Shown: in pieces, positions 1 to 8,085 of the stretch
Position numbering within the stretch: the first letter of the stretch is position 1
How the letters are laid out: each line of letters begins with the position of its first letter
Assembly (NCBI RefSeq): GCF_000403845.2
Contig: NZ_KE159568.1
Location: 559,725 to 623,724 of the forward strand
Direction: 5' to 3'
From: Eubacterium sp. 14-2
Lineage (GTDB): Bacteria; Bacillota; Clostridia; Lachnospirales; Lachnospiraceae
DNA: 64,000 nt
The notes under the pieces: generated by a model
The model's database searches: none
What the model saw: only the letters and a program-made list of their open reading frames with translations
Told to the model about the DNA's origin: nothing
Program-made: the position numbers and the translations under genes

Positions 1-57
1 AAGAGGAGGTGAAAATTTTCAGGATTTTACCATGTCATCCGGCCAGGGCCCTGCAGC

Positions 58-675
58 TTACTCAAACTTCTCTCTCAGCCACTCCAGCAGGGCAGATTTC
101 ACCTTATAATTTTTGTGTTCCATCAGACTTTTATATTCTTCCTGAGTCAGCACCTGCTCCAGCGACTTTTCCGCTTCTTCATCCACCACTTCATAGGTGC
201 TGTTGAAAAAACAGAGATTCGGGTACATGACACACCACCAGTTCTGTCCTTTTCCCTCTCCGATTACCACTTCCAGCGCCTCATATTTTCCTGCCGGAAA
301 GGTATAATTTCCATAGGTTTTTTCCGGAAAATCCACCACTGCCAGTTCAGCCCTGACAGGATAATCATAGCCTTCCTCGCTGATTACCCGCTCTGCTTCT
401 TTTTCAATTCCAAACAGATGATCTGTTATAATCCGGCGGCTTTTTTCAATATCAGACACACCGGAAAGCACCGGCTGCATACTGGCTCCTATGGCGTCCC
501 GCACCTTTAATTTCAGTTCCTGGTCCAGAGGGGCGTCACTGTTTGCCCGCACATGGAACCGGATGATTTTTCCTGCAATTTCCTCTGTCATACTGTGATT
601 TTTATATTGATGATACCCGCAAAGCAGCAGCAGAACTGCTGCCAGAATAATTCCTGTCCTGGTGATTTTTTTCAT
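58..675 (-). CDS. spoIIR: Stage II sporulation protein R (SpoIIR)
   Basis: In the family, SpoIIR is the forespore-made signal protein that crosses into the intermembrane space and activates the SpoIIGA protease, which then processes pro-sigma-E in the mother cell. The 205-aa product has an N-terminal membrane/export segment (about residues 7-22). It carries the family blocks RFHVRANSDAPLDQELKLKV (about 39-58) and GEGKGQNWWCVMYPNLCF (about 139-156). ATG 675 is preceded by AAGGAGAG at good spacing. A sigma-F -10-like GGCAAAACT lies in the 110 bp upstream, but no convincing -35 accompanies it. Length is normal for the family. Confidence 0.95.
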   Translation of the reverse strand: MKKITRTGIILAAVLLLLCGYHQYKNHSMTEEIAGKIIRFHVRANSDAPLDQELKLKVRDAIGASMQPVLSGVSDIEKSRRIITDHLFGIEKEAERVISEEGYDYPVRAELAVVDFPEKTYGNYTFPAGKYEALEVVIGEGKGQNWWCVMYPNLCFFNSTYEVVDEEAEKSLEQVLTQEEYKSLMEHKNYKVKSALLEWLREKFE

Positions 676-785
676 GTCAGATACTCTCCTTAACCAAAAT
701 AGTTTTGCCGGCTAAGGAAAGTATTGACAGAAATTTCCGGTCTATTCCATTAAACAATGTAATTTTTGCCGTCAGTCATGTTTTT

Positions 786-2156
786 TTATTTTTTGTCTGA
801 ACACCTCTTTTCAAAAAAACGGTCAACTTCTTTTTTTACTGCTTCTGCCGGCAGAGTTTTCAGCAGATAACCCTCCGGCTTCAGGGCTATGACTTTCCGC
901 ACACTTTCCTGGTCTACCATGTTTGTGAGAAAAATCACCGGCGTATCCCTGAATTCTTTCTCAGAACGGATCATTTCCAGAACCTGTCTTCCGTTGCAGA
1001 CAGGCATCTCATAATCCAGAAGAACCAGATCCGGCCTGCCCAGGGTAATGGACCTGATTGCGGACATGCCGGATTTCGCTGTGATTATTTCATAATCATT
1101 GTCCAGCAGGCTCTGCATGGCCCTGAGCATAAGTTCCGAATCATCTACCAGAAGAATCTTCTTTTTCCGGCTTACGGTTGCCTTTTCTTTTCTGGCCTGA
1201 CTTAAATATTTCTCCACCTCAGCCATGGCATTCTCCGTAATAATGGCAGCTCCGCCCTCACTGTGTATGGCATCCGATGCAGTCACGCAGCAGGCAAAAT
1301 ATCCCGCCCCTGTATCAAACAGCAGGCTGAACCGGGGGCTCTGTTTCTCGTAAATTCTGTGAAACTGCTCATAGGTCAGAAGCTGTTCTTCTTTTATTTC
1401 AAACTGCTCTGATAAGGGAAAATGCCTGATCACCCGCTCCACAAGCTGTCTCGCCACATATCTCGCCACGTTCATCAGCATAACGCTTACCGCTTCTGCC
1501 TTTAAATCCATAACGCTGCCGATGGTGCTGACAATTACCTGTTCTTCAAAAATCAGGAAGAATTCCAGTTCCTCTTTTTCTTCCGTGCTGTATATCAGAC
1601 GATAGTAAATGCCGTCTCCGAATTTCTCCCCTCCATAGCAATTGCTGACCAGCCGGGAATCAAGCTGAAACATGCTGTACAAAAGACCGGCAATTGTCTG
1701 TCCCATTACAGTCTGTTCTTCTTCCGGCAGAAGATTTTCCCACTGTTTCACCGTTTCCCCGCTCACAATCATCTGATCTTCAACCAAAGTATGTCCGACC
1801 AGCCATCCTGCGCATACGCCGAGAAAATGACTGACGGAACTTTCCGAATAACCTGTCTGCTCCAGTTCCCGCTCAAGGGCAGGAAGGGTTCGCTCGCGGA
1901 AATTTTTGTGAATACGTCTGTGGGTTGCCAGTCCGGCATAATCAACGGAGTCCATATACTCCTCTTCATCCGCAAAATGCTGAATGGCATGATCTTTAAA
2001 ATATTTTACGGCTTCCTGGCAGACCCAGTGGCTTTTTTCCTCCTGCCGTCCAAAGTCAAATAATTTATTCAAAATGTGGAACAGTTTTTCATGTTCTCTG
2101 TCAATCAGATCTATTCCAATATTATACCTTTCATTCCATACTAATTTATTTCCCAT
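786..2156 (-). CDS. Hemerythrin / CheX-like / response-regulator hybrid protein
   Basis: A soluble three-part protein of about 456 aa. Residues about 1-130 are a bacteriohemerythrin with the iron-ligand pattern (IDREH near the N-terminus, HFADEEEY, HRRIH, HTLVED), predicted to bind O2 or other small ligands at a di-iron site. The middle, about 145-310, is unnamed; alternating strands and STIGSVMDL suggest a CheC/CheX-like fold, which is a guess. Residues about 325-445 are a receiver domain with acidic DDSE, phospho-acceptor Asp in LLDYEMP, Thr in FLTNM and Lys in LLKTLP. There is no DNA-binding output domain. The start ATG 2156 is chosen over an in-frame ATG 30 nt upstream because AGGGGAAAGG precedes it. 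It lies between gerC and spoIIR without obvious coupling. Confidence 0.85.
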   Translation of the reverse strand: MGNKLVWNERYNIGIDLIDREHEKLFHILNKLFDFGRQEEKSHWVCQEAVKYFKDHAIQHFADEEEYMDSVDYAGLATHRRIHKNFRERTLPALERELEQTGYSESSVSHFLGVCAGWLVGHTLVEDQMIVSGETVKQWENLLPEEEQTVMGQTIAGLLYSMFQLDSRLVSNCYGGEKFGDGIYYRLIYSTEEKEELEFFLIFEEQVIVSTIGSVMDLKAEAVSVMLMNVARYVARQLVERVIRHFPLSEQFEIKEEQLLTYEQFHRIYEKQSPRFSLLFDTGAGYFACCVTASDAIHSEGGAAIITENAMAEVEKYLSQARKEKATVSRKKKILLVDDSELMLRAMQSLLDNDYEIITAKSGMSAIRSITLGRPDLVLLDYEMPVCNGRQVLEMIRSEKEFRDTPVIFLTNMVDQESVRKVIALKPEGYLLKTLPAEAVKKEVDRFFEKRCSDKK

Positions 2157-2194
2157 AGGCCTTTCCCCTTTTCTGTTCTGAATCACTGCTTTTA

Positions 2195-2220
2195 AAATGG
2201 TAAGTAACCATTTCTTTATT
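2195..2220 (-). terminator. Weak hairpin between gerC and hemerythrin hybrid
   Basis: AAATGGT and ACCATTT form a 7-bp stem with a short loop in the gap between the end of gerC and the downstream hemerythrin gene. The following T-tract is poor, so termination is tentative. Confidence 0.3.
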
Positions 2221-2286
2221 TTATTCCAGCACAGAAAAAAGTCCCCTTTTTCTTACGTCTTTTTCCCCTTTTCCAGGAAATTTTCT

Positions 2287-3438
2287 TTATTCCCGGTTCA
2301 GCAGGGAAATGTCCACCTGAAACACCTGCCGCACCTGCCTGTTATAGGTGTCCGGAAAATCTCTGTACATTTTATAGAGTTCCCTGTTCTGGGACCCCAG
2401 GGAAATATAACTGTTGGTCATGTCGATACCGTATTCCTGCCTCAGCCTTTCTGCAGTTTCCATAAGCTCCGCTGTCAGCTGCTTTTCTGTTTTCCGTTCT
2501 AACTGGTACTGCTCCGAGACAGAATTTATCTGACCGCCTTTGATTCTGCCCCGGCCTGAAACAGATACGGTGACCACCGGAGTCTCTCCCTCCAGTTCTA
2601 TGGTTTTGTGTACCCGGATATCGGAAATTTCCATCACCGCATTTCGGGAAATCTCACAGGTAAATTTATTCAGAAGATTCTGGCTCAGACAGGCTTCCAT
2701 GGCCTCCTCCACCGAAATCGTCCCTTCATAATGAAAATTCGACACCGCCCCGTATGCTGTGATTACAGGACGGTTCCCCTGTTCCGTCAGCACCGGAATC
2801 AGCAGCAGCTCGTTCTGATTGTGCCACTGGTTCATGAGATTTCCCACTGTGGCAATTTTATTCTGTTTAAAATCCTTCTGGCTTTCCAGCATTTCCTCCA
2901 GATAAGTTCCCATGGATCCTTCCGTTTCCGCCGTAAGGCTCAGAATCTCTGCCGCAGAACTGCTGCCAATCAGCAGGCTGGTATTTCTGGCGGAGGCTTC
3001 CCGCTGTTCCCAGGCCATCAGAAGAGCCCGAAGCTGCACCGTATCCGAAAAAATATTTTCTCCTAACACCACTGCTTTCATATGGTTATAGTCCAGTACC
3101 CGGTTGGTGTTATTTTCATAGGATTTCTCCACATGGTAAATATCCGTCCCTTCCAGAGACAGTCCCATGGCGGTCTCCACAGTCCTGCCCTTCTCTGAAA
3201 TCTGCGCCAGATCCGGAAAATCAAAGCTCACCACCAGATTCCGCGGTTCCTCAGCCTTTCCCTGAAACACCTCCTGAACCTGATCTTCCTCCGGTTCTGC
3301 CGGTTCCTCATTTTCTTCCTGCAAATCAATTCCCACAGCCAGGGGAAAACTCCGATGCTCCAGCTCTGTGGCGGAACATCCTGTCCAGCCGGCTGTCATA
3401 ATCAGAAAAAGCGCCAGTACCAGACCTTTTTTCAGCAT
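2287..3438 (-). CDS. gerC: Ger(x)C family spore germination lipoprotein
   Basis: C-subunit of a GerA-type germinant receptor, anchored to the outer face of the spore inner membrane. The 383-aa product begins with a lipoprotein signal (hydrophobic 4-18, lipobox ending WTGC with Cys21). The N-terminal LAVGIDL block and the C-terminal region ending in YNRQVRQVFQVDISL are typical of the family. The start overlaps the end of gerB by 7 nt, and GGAGGAG precedes the ATG. It is the last gene of the three-gene ger operon. Residues about 38-55 form a Glu-rich insertion. Confidence 0.93.
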   Translation of the reverse strand: MLKKGLVLALFLIMTAGWTGCSATELEHRSFPLAVGIDLQEENEEPAEPEEDQVQEVFQGKAEEPRNLVVSFDFPDLAQISEKGRTVETAMGLSLEGTDIYHVEKSYENNTNRVLDYNHMKAVVLGENIFSDTVQLRALLMAWEQREASARNTSLLIGSSSAAEILSLTAETEGSMGTYLEEMLESQKDFKQNKIATVGNLMNQWHNQNELLLIPVLTEQGNRPVITAYGAVSNFHYEGTISVEEAMEACLSQNLLNKFTCEISRNAVMEISDIRVHKTIELEGETPVVTVSVSGRGRIKGGQINSVSEQYQLERKTEKQLTAELMETAERLRQEYGIDMTNSYISLGSQNRELYKMYRDFPDTYNRQVRQVFQVDISLLNRE

Positions 3439-4547
3439 GATTCTTTCTCCTCCTTTTTACTTTCCCAATGTGTTCTGAGATGATGAACCAGTAAAAGTAT
3501 CAGTAAAATCGCCACCATGCCGGGCAGTACAATCCATTTCTGATAAATTTCATATACTTCCATCAGAAAGGGCTGCTGAAAAAATCCGATTCCGATAAAA
3601 AATGCCAGGGGCAGAGAAATACACATGCTGTACCGGTTTCCGGATTCATGGAACAGTTCCTTCAAAATCAGAGTGCTTTGAAACACCCCTGTATGGAGCA
3701 GGGCAAACAATGCAAAAAACCACACGGTGGTCATCATCACATCCTGTCTGGTGAAAAATCCTCCTGGCAGATTTACCATACTCATCAATGTAATAACCGG
3801 GCGCTTCAGCACGCCCATGGTATTCTGTCCAAACACCCCCAGCAGAATCAGATAAATCAGTCCGTTCATCAGGGTAACAGCAATAAGAGCTCTTTTTCCG
3901 ACGGCTGCAAGTTTCTCTTCCTGTCTGCAGAAAGGCTTTAAAAACAAAAGGGCTGTCAGAGGCAGCAGAAAAATACCGCTGGCAATGGTCCCACGAAGCA
4001 AATCTTCCCCGCCGGAATAAAAGACAGGAGCCCAGTAATCTGTCCGAACCTCCCGAAATGCCAGAATCAGCATGACCAGCAGAGGAATCCCCAGAAACCA
4101 GAAAATAATTTCATAAACTCTGGCTCTGCCTTCAATGCCGCGAACGGTTCCATAAGCCGCAAGGGCCAGCAGCAGCAGATTCACCCAGAATTCCGAACCT
4201 TCCGGCAGCAGCCATACCAGTACCAGCAAAGAAGTCTGATACAGCACAAATCCGCAGAGAGTGATAAAATACAGAAAATAGAAAACCATAAAAATATCTC
4301 CCACCAGTTCTCCTGCGGTATCTTTCATATAGCTGTAGTAATTTTCTTTTACATACTGCAGGTTTTTCCCCATCAGCCAGAGCAGTACAAGCCCTCCTGC
4401 CATTCCCAGAATCAGGCAGATCAGACCATCCGCCCCGGTCATGGAAGCAAGAATTCCCGGAAGCATCAGGCTGCTCATTCCGAAAATATCCAGAATCAGA
4501 AGCCGTCTTACCTGACGTAATGATATTTTCCGATTATCTGCAAACAT
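3432..4547 (-). CDS. gerB: GerB-type spore germination permease
   Basis: Integral membrane B-subunit (371 aa) of a GerA-type receptor, related to the APC amino-acid permease superfamily and thought to bind the germinant. About ten hydrophobic segments run from residue 15 to 360. The N-terminal block ISLRQVRRLLILDIFG and the early SLMLPG motif are typical. ATG 4547 follows AAGGAGG. It sits 24 nt after gerA and overlaps gerC. Confidence 0.93.
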   Translation of the reverse strand: MFADNRKISLRQVRRLLILDIFGMSSLMLPGILASMTGADGLICLILGMAGGLVLLWLMGKNLQYVKENYYSYMKDTAGELVGDIFMVFYFLYFITLCGFVLYQTSLLVLVWLLPEGSEFWVNLLLLALAAYGTVRGIEGRARVYEIIFWFLGIPLLVMLILAFREVRTDYWAPVFYSGGEDLLRGTIASGIFLLPLTALLFLKPFCRQEEKLAAVGKRALIAVTLMNGLIYLILLGVFGQNTMGVLKRPVITLMSMVNLPGGFFTRQDVMMTTVWFFALFALLHTGVFQSTLILKELFHESGNRYSMCISLPLAFFIGIGFFQQPFLMEVYEIYQKWIVLPGMVAILLILLLVHHLRTHWESKKEEKESC

Positions 4548-4571
4548 AGAACATAACCTCCTTGTGAATCC

Positions 4572-6071
4572 TCACTGTTTTTTTTCTTCCTGTTTCAGCT
4601 TCAGTCTGGTACGGGCCCCGTCTCTGGTGTAGATGGGCCTCTTTTTCAGAAAATCCAGGGGCAGACGCAGAAAGGTATCCCGTTCGTCCCGGTATCCGTT
4701 CAAATCTGCTCCCACAAAAGGCGCCAGATAGGGAATGCCAAAGCTCTCCAGATGAGACAGATGTATCAGCACGTACAGTATTCCTGCCAGAAAACCGAAA
4801 AATCCCAGATACCCGCACAGAAATATAAACAGAAATTTCAGGATACGGAATGCAGTGGCAAATTCCTCATTGGGTACTGCGAAGGAACAAAGGGCTGTCA
4901 ATGCCACCACAATTACCACAATAGGGCTTACTATATTGGCGTCCACCGCAGCCTGTCCGATAATCAGGCCTCCCACAATCCCTATGGTATTTCCATTTGC
5001 CCCCGGAAGCCGGACTCCTGCTTCCCGCAGCAGCTCAAAGGCCAGTTCCATCAGCAGAATTTCCACCACTGCCGGAAAAGGAACTCCCTGCCTTGCCGCC
5101 GCCAGTGACAGCAGCAGATCCGTAGGCAGAATCTGGGTGTGGAAATTGGTCATGGCCAGATACAGTCCCGGAAACGTCATGGCCAGAAAGGAAGCCAGAT
5201 AACGGAGCATTCTTGTAAAAGAAGCAATTTCCCAGCGGCTGTAATAATCATCGCTGGTCTGGATAAAGGTATTATAGGTGGCCGGGAGAATCAGAGCTAC
5301 CGGGGAATTATCTGACAGCAGTACAATTCTCCCCTCCAGAATGGCCATGGCTGCCCGGTCCGGCCGCTGGGTGGTCTGAAACTGCGGAAAGGGGGAATAC
5401 TTTCTCTTTTCTGTAAGCTGTTCAATAATCCCGCTGTCCAGGGCCCCGTCTATTTCAAATTCCCCCAGACGCTTTTCCACTTCTTCCAGCATACCGGGGT
5501 AAATCAGATCTTTCATATATACCAGATCTACATTGGTGTGAGTGCGTTTTCCCGCAAAACTCTCTTTTACCTTTACATGGGGACTGCGGAGACGTTTTCG
5601 GATCAGAGCCGTATTCAGCTTGACGGATTCTGAAAATCCCTCATTGGAACCTCGAATTACCTTCTCAGACTCCGTTTCATATACGCCTCTGCCAGGATAC
5701 CCCTTATCCGGAATCTTCAGGGCTTTTCCATACCCTTCCAGGAAAAACAGAGCGTCTCCCGTCAGCATACCCTGAGCCGCATCCTCTATGGTTTCAAATG
5801 GATCCGAATCAGAAATATCCTGCACATTCTGTTTTACATAAGAGACAAGGTCCTCTTCCGGCAGCTCCCGCAGTGTCTGAAGTATCTTTCCCACAGCCGA
5901 ATCCTTCCAGTCCACGCTGCTGACCGACACTTCTATATAGGCAATATAGCACTCTTTTTCCAGCTTCTTTCCTACCTTTATTTTCCGCTTTTTAATATCT
6001 GCGCAGTCAGAAAAAAGCGTCTCAAAATTCCGGATATTCTCCTGTAAATCCGGGGTAATCTCCATTGGCAT
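4572..6071 (-). CDS. gerA: GerA-type spore germination protein, A subunit
   Basis: A-subunit (499 aa, normal length) of a nutrient germinant receptor. The N-terminal soluble domain (about 1-280) includes the family's short motifs DCADIKKRKI and IPDKGYPGRGVYETESEKVI. The C-terminal half holds 4-5 membrane segments with the conserved block RAAMAILEGRIVLLSDNSPV and FGIPYLAPF near the end. ATG 6071 has AAGGAGA. It is the first gene of the gerABC operon, expected from family knowledge to be sigma-G dependent; no clear sigma-G promoter was seen. Confidence 0.95.
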   Translation of the reverse strand: MPMEITPDLQENIRNFETLFSDCADIKKRKIKVGKKLEKECYIAYIEVSVSSVDWKDSAVGKILQTLRELPEEDLVSYVKQNVQDISDSDPFETIEDAAQGMLTGDALFFLEGYGKALKIPDKGYPGRGVYETESEKVIRGSNEGFSESVKLNTALIRKRLRSPHVKVKESFAGKRTHTNVDLVYMKDLIYPGMLEEVEKRLGEFEIDGALDSGIIEQLTEKRKYSPFPQFQTTQRPDRAAMAILEGRIVLLSDNSPVALILPATYNTFIQTSDDYYSRWEIASFTRMLRYLASFLAMTFPGLYLAMTNFHTQILPTDLLLSLAAARQGVPFPAVVEILLMELAFELLREAGVRLPGANGNTIGIVGGLIIGQAAVDANIVSPIVVIVVALTALCSFAVPNEEFATAFRILKFLFIFLCGYLGFFGFLAGILYVLIHLSHLESFGIPYLAPFVGADLNGYRDERDTFLRLPLDFLKKRPIYTRDGARTRLKLKQEEKKQ

Positions 6072-6127
6072 AATCGTTCTCCTTCTGATTTCTTCTCTGC
6101 ACCGGCAGGCTGCAGCAAAACAAATAT

Positions 6128-6162
6128 AAAAAGGACAGGCCTGAGGCCTACCCTTTTCTTAC
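6128..6162 (-). terminator. Rho-independent terminator after GntR gene
   Basis: On the minus strand AAAAGGGTAGGCCT pairs with AGGCCTGTCCTTTT (12 of 14 positions), continuing into TTTTTATATTT. It separates the ispE-gntR unit from the ger operon. Confidence 0.75.
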
Positions 6163-6195
6163 CATTCCTGTATATCATTTCCCGGATTTTCCTTT

Positions 6196-6870
6196 TTATT
6201 CCTGTTCCTGAATAATATTTTTCACTACCAGTTCCTGGTTCATCACATGATGGCTTACGATTTCCACCACTGTTTCCTTATCTTTACGTTTCAGCCCCTC
6301 GTAGATTTTTTCATGCTCTTCAATCAGTCTGGGATAAACTGTGTCATTTTTCAGATACTCCACCCGGTAACGGTACATCTGCTCCCGCAGATTATTGAGC
6401 ATGTTTACCAGTTTGGGATTATCTGCCGCCTGATAAATGGTGTCATGGAACTCCACATCTGCCTGGGCAATCTTTTTCACATCCCTGCTTCTCGTACTTT
6501 CTTCAAAATTTTTAAGAGCCCCATAAATCTGTTCCAGGGATTCTTCCGTCATGTTATCACATGCCAGCCCCACTGCCAGCTCGTCCAGGGCCTTCCGAAT
6601 CTGCAGAACATCCTCCATATCCTTTTCCGTCATTCTGGCAACCTCCGCTCCTTTTCTTGGCATGGTCACCGCCAGACCTTCCAGCTCCAGCATACGGATG
6701 GCTTCCCGGATGGGCGTGCGGCTGACCCCCAGTTTTGAGGCAAGCTGCAGTTCCATCAGACGTTCCCCCGGTTTCAGTTCCCCTTTCAGAATAGCCTCCC
6801 GTAAAGTCTGAAACACCACATCCCGCAGGGGAAGATATGCATTCATATTTAATTCCAGCCTGTCTGTCAT
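6196..6870 (-). CDS. GntR family regulator, FadR/FCD subfamily
   Basis: A 224-aa DNA-binding regulator. Residues about 10-75 are the GntR winged helix (LGVSRTPIREAIRMLELEG). Residues about 85-215 are an all-helical FCD effector domain with the metal-site residues Asp/His in the segment EFHDTIYQAADN and His in EIVSHHVMNQE. FCD members usually sense small organic acids; the ligand here is unknown. It begins 3 nt after the ispE stop, so the two are very probably co-transcribed and translationally linked. No operator was identified. Confidence 0.88.
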   Translation of the reverse strand: MTDRLELNMNAYLPLRDVVFQTLREAILKGELKPGERLMELQLASKLGVSRTPIREAIRMLELEGLAVTMPRKGAEVARMTEKDMEDVLQIRKALDELAVGLACDNMTEESLEQIYGALKNFEESTRSRDVKKIAQADVEFHDTIYQAADNPKLVNMLNNLREQMYRYRVEYLKNDTVYPRLIEEHEKIYEGLKRKDKETVVEIVSHHVMNQELVVKNIIQEQE

Positions 6871-6873
6871 TTT

Positions 6874-7770
6874 CTACTCCTCTTTTCCTGTATGCTCTGT
6901 GCGAAATGTATTATAAATATCTGTCAGATACACCTGTTTTGCCAGGGTCCCTTCCCGCAGTGCCTGGCAGGTCTGCTCCGCTTTCTCTTTATTATCAAAC
7001 AGTCCGAACACTGTGGGGCCGCTCCCGCTCATCATGGCGTTGAGGGCTCCGCCGGCTTTCATTTCCTCTTTGATACGTGCAATTACCGGATAGTGGGGAA
7101 TGGTAACGCTTTCCAGCACATTTCCCATATGGGCGGCCACCTGATGCAGGTCTCCCTCCTCCAGTCCTTTTATTATTCTGTCAATATCCGGATGAACCGT
7201 ATGCTCCCCCAGATTCAGATTTTCATATACAAATTTCGTGGATACACTGATGGGAGGCCTTGCAATCACCACCTGGCATTCCGGCATGGGAGGCAGTGCG
7301 GACAGCTGCTCGCCGATTCCTTCCGCCAGAGCCGTCCCCCGCATAATACAGTAAGGCACGTCCGCGCCAATCCGAACTCCCAGCTTCATCAGTTCCTCTC
7401 TGGAAAGCTGCAGCTGAAACATCCGGTTCATTCCATATAATACGGCCGCCGCATCGGAGCTTCCTCCTGCCATGCCTGCAGCCACCGGGATAAACTTCCG
7501 GAGGCTGATCACCATCCCGCTTTTTAAATCAAATTCGTCCTGAAGAAGTTTTGCCGCCTGATAAACCAGATTATTCTCATTCGCAGGCAGATAATACAGA
7601 TTCGTCTTAACCTGAATTCCCGGCCTGTCCGTCTTTTTTAATATGAGCCTGTCATACAGCCTTATGGTCTGCATAACCATCTTTACTTCGTGATACCCGT
7701 CTTCCCTGCGTCTGAGCACATCCAGCCCCAGATTTATCTTTGCCAGAGCTTTTAATCTTAATTCCTTCAT
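6874..7770 (-). CDS. ispE: 4-diphosphocytidyl-2-C-methyl-D-erythritol kinase (IspE)
   Basis: GHMP kinase of the MEP isoprenoid pathway that phosphorylates the 2-hydroxyl of CDP-methylerythritol with ATP. The 298-aa product has KINLGLDV at the N-terminus, the ATP-binding glycine/serine motif AAGMAGGSSDAAAV (about 93-106), and the C-terminal SGSGPTVFGLF. The start is set at ATG 7770, preceded by CAGGAG; an in-frame ATG at 7797 lacks such a site. It is co-directional with the GntR gene 3 nt downstream. Confidence 0.95.
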   Translation of the reverse strand: MKELRLKALAKINLGLDVLRRREDGYHEVKMVMQTIRLYDRLILKKTDRPGIQVKTNLYYLPANENNLVYQAAKLLQDEFDLKSGMVISLRKFIPVAAGMAGGSSDAAAVLYGMNRMFQLQLSREELMKLGVRIGADVPYCIMRGTALAEGIGEQLSALPPMPECQVVIARPPISVSTKFVYENLNLGEHTVHPDIDRIIKGLEEGDLHQVAAHMGNVLESVTIPHYPVIARIKEEMKAGGALNAMMSGSGPTVFGLFDNKEKAEQTCQALREGTLAKQVYLTDIYNTFRTEHTGKEE

Positions 7771-7899
7771 AGCATTTCTCCTGTATTTTGTATACATACT
7801 TTCTGTTATAAGTTAAACATTTTTTACCGGAAAAGTCAATAATTTCCGAATAATAGCAGCTTTTTTGTCGCATTTTGACAGATTTTTTTATGTGTTGTC

Positions 7900-7928
7900 T
7901 TGCATAATAAAATTCTTCCTGTTATACT
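7900..7928 (+). promoter_or_regulatory. Sigma-A-type promoter of the chemoreceptor-PhnD gene
   Basis: TTGCAT, a 17-bp spacer, then TATACT. It predicts a start near 7935. Two further TGGTATAAT extended -10-like strings lie downstream (7935-7942 and 8007-8014), so additional starts are possible. Confidence 0.55.
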
Positions 7929-7934
7929 TTATTT

Positions 7935-8032
7935 GGTATAATATCTGCTGGTATTATGCTGCCGGACAGATGCTGGTTCACATATCACAGAACAATGCAC
8001 CATCCTGGTATAATGTCAGCAGATGTTATACC
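7935..8032 (+). other. Candidate structured 5' leader (long-range inverted repeat)
   Basis: The 16 bases at 7935-7950 (GGTATAATATCTGCTG) are complementary to 8017-8032 (CAGCAGATGTTATACC) with one mismatch. They enclose about 66 nt that hold smaller stems, such as GTTC...GAAC near 7976-7994. The left arm coincides with the predicted mRNA 5' end, and the right arm ends 53 nt before the start codon. This could be a regulatory RNA domain, or a pair of binding sites in DNA. It was not matched to any riboswitch consensus I know. Confidence 0.4.
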
Positions 8033-8085
8033 GTCCGAACAGACACAGGTTATGAAACCACACTATCAGGAAGGGACTGAGACAT

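Noticed and set aside
1-57. AAGAGGAGGTGAAA at the left edge as a ribosome site for a plus-strand gene
   Set aside because: The frame that follows is opposite spoIIR and has no protein-like features.
2157-2186. Upstream ATG of the hemerythrin hybrid
   Set aside because: No ribosome site; the internal ATG at 2156 has AGGGGAAAGG and gives the normal hemerythrin N-terminus.
4534-4818. 94-codon frame inside the end of gerA
   Set aside because: Same-strand alternative frame with no family resemblance; gerA is intact.
8007-8022. TGGTATAATGTCAGCA, shared exactly with 61097-61112
   Set aside because: A 16-base match that includes a -10 box is expected about once by chance in a window of this size when both strands are compared.
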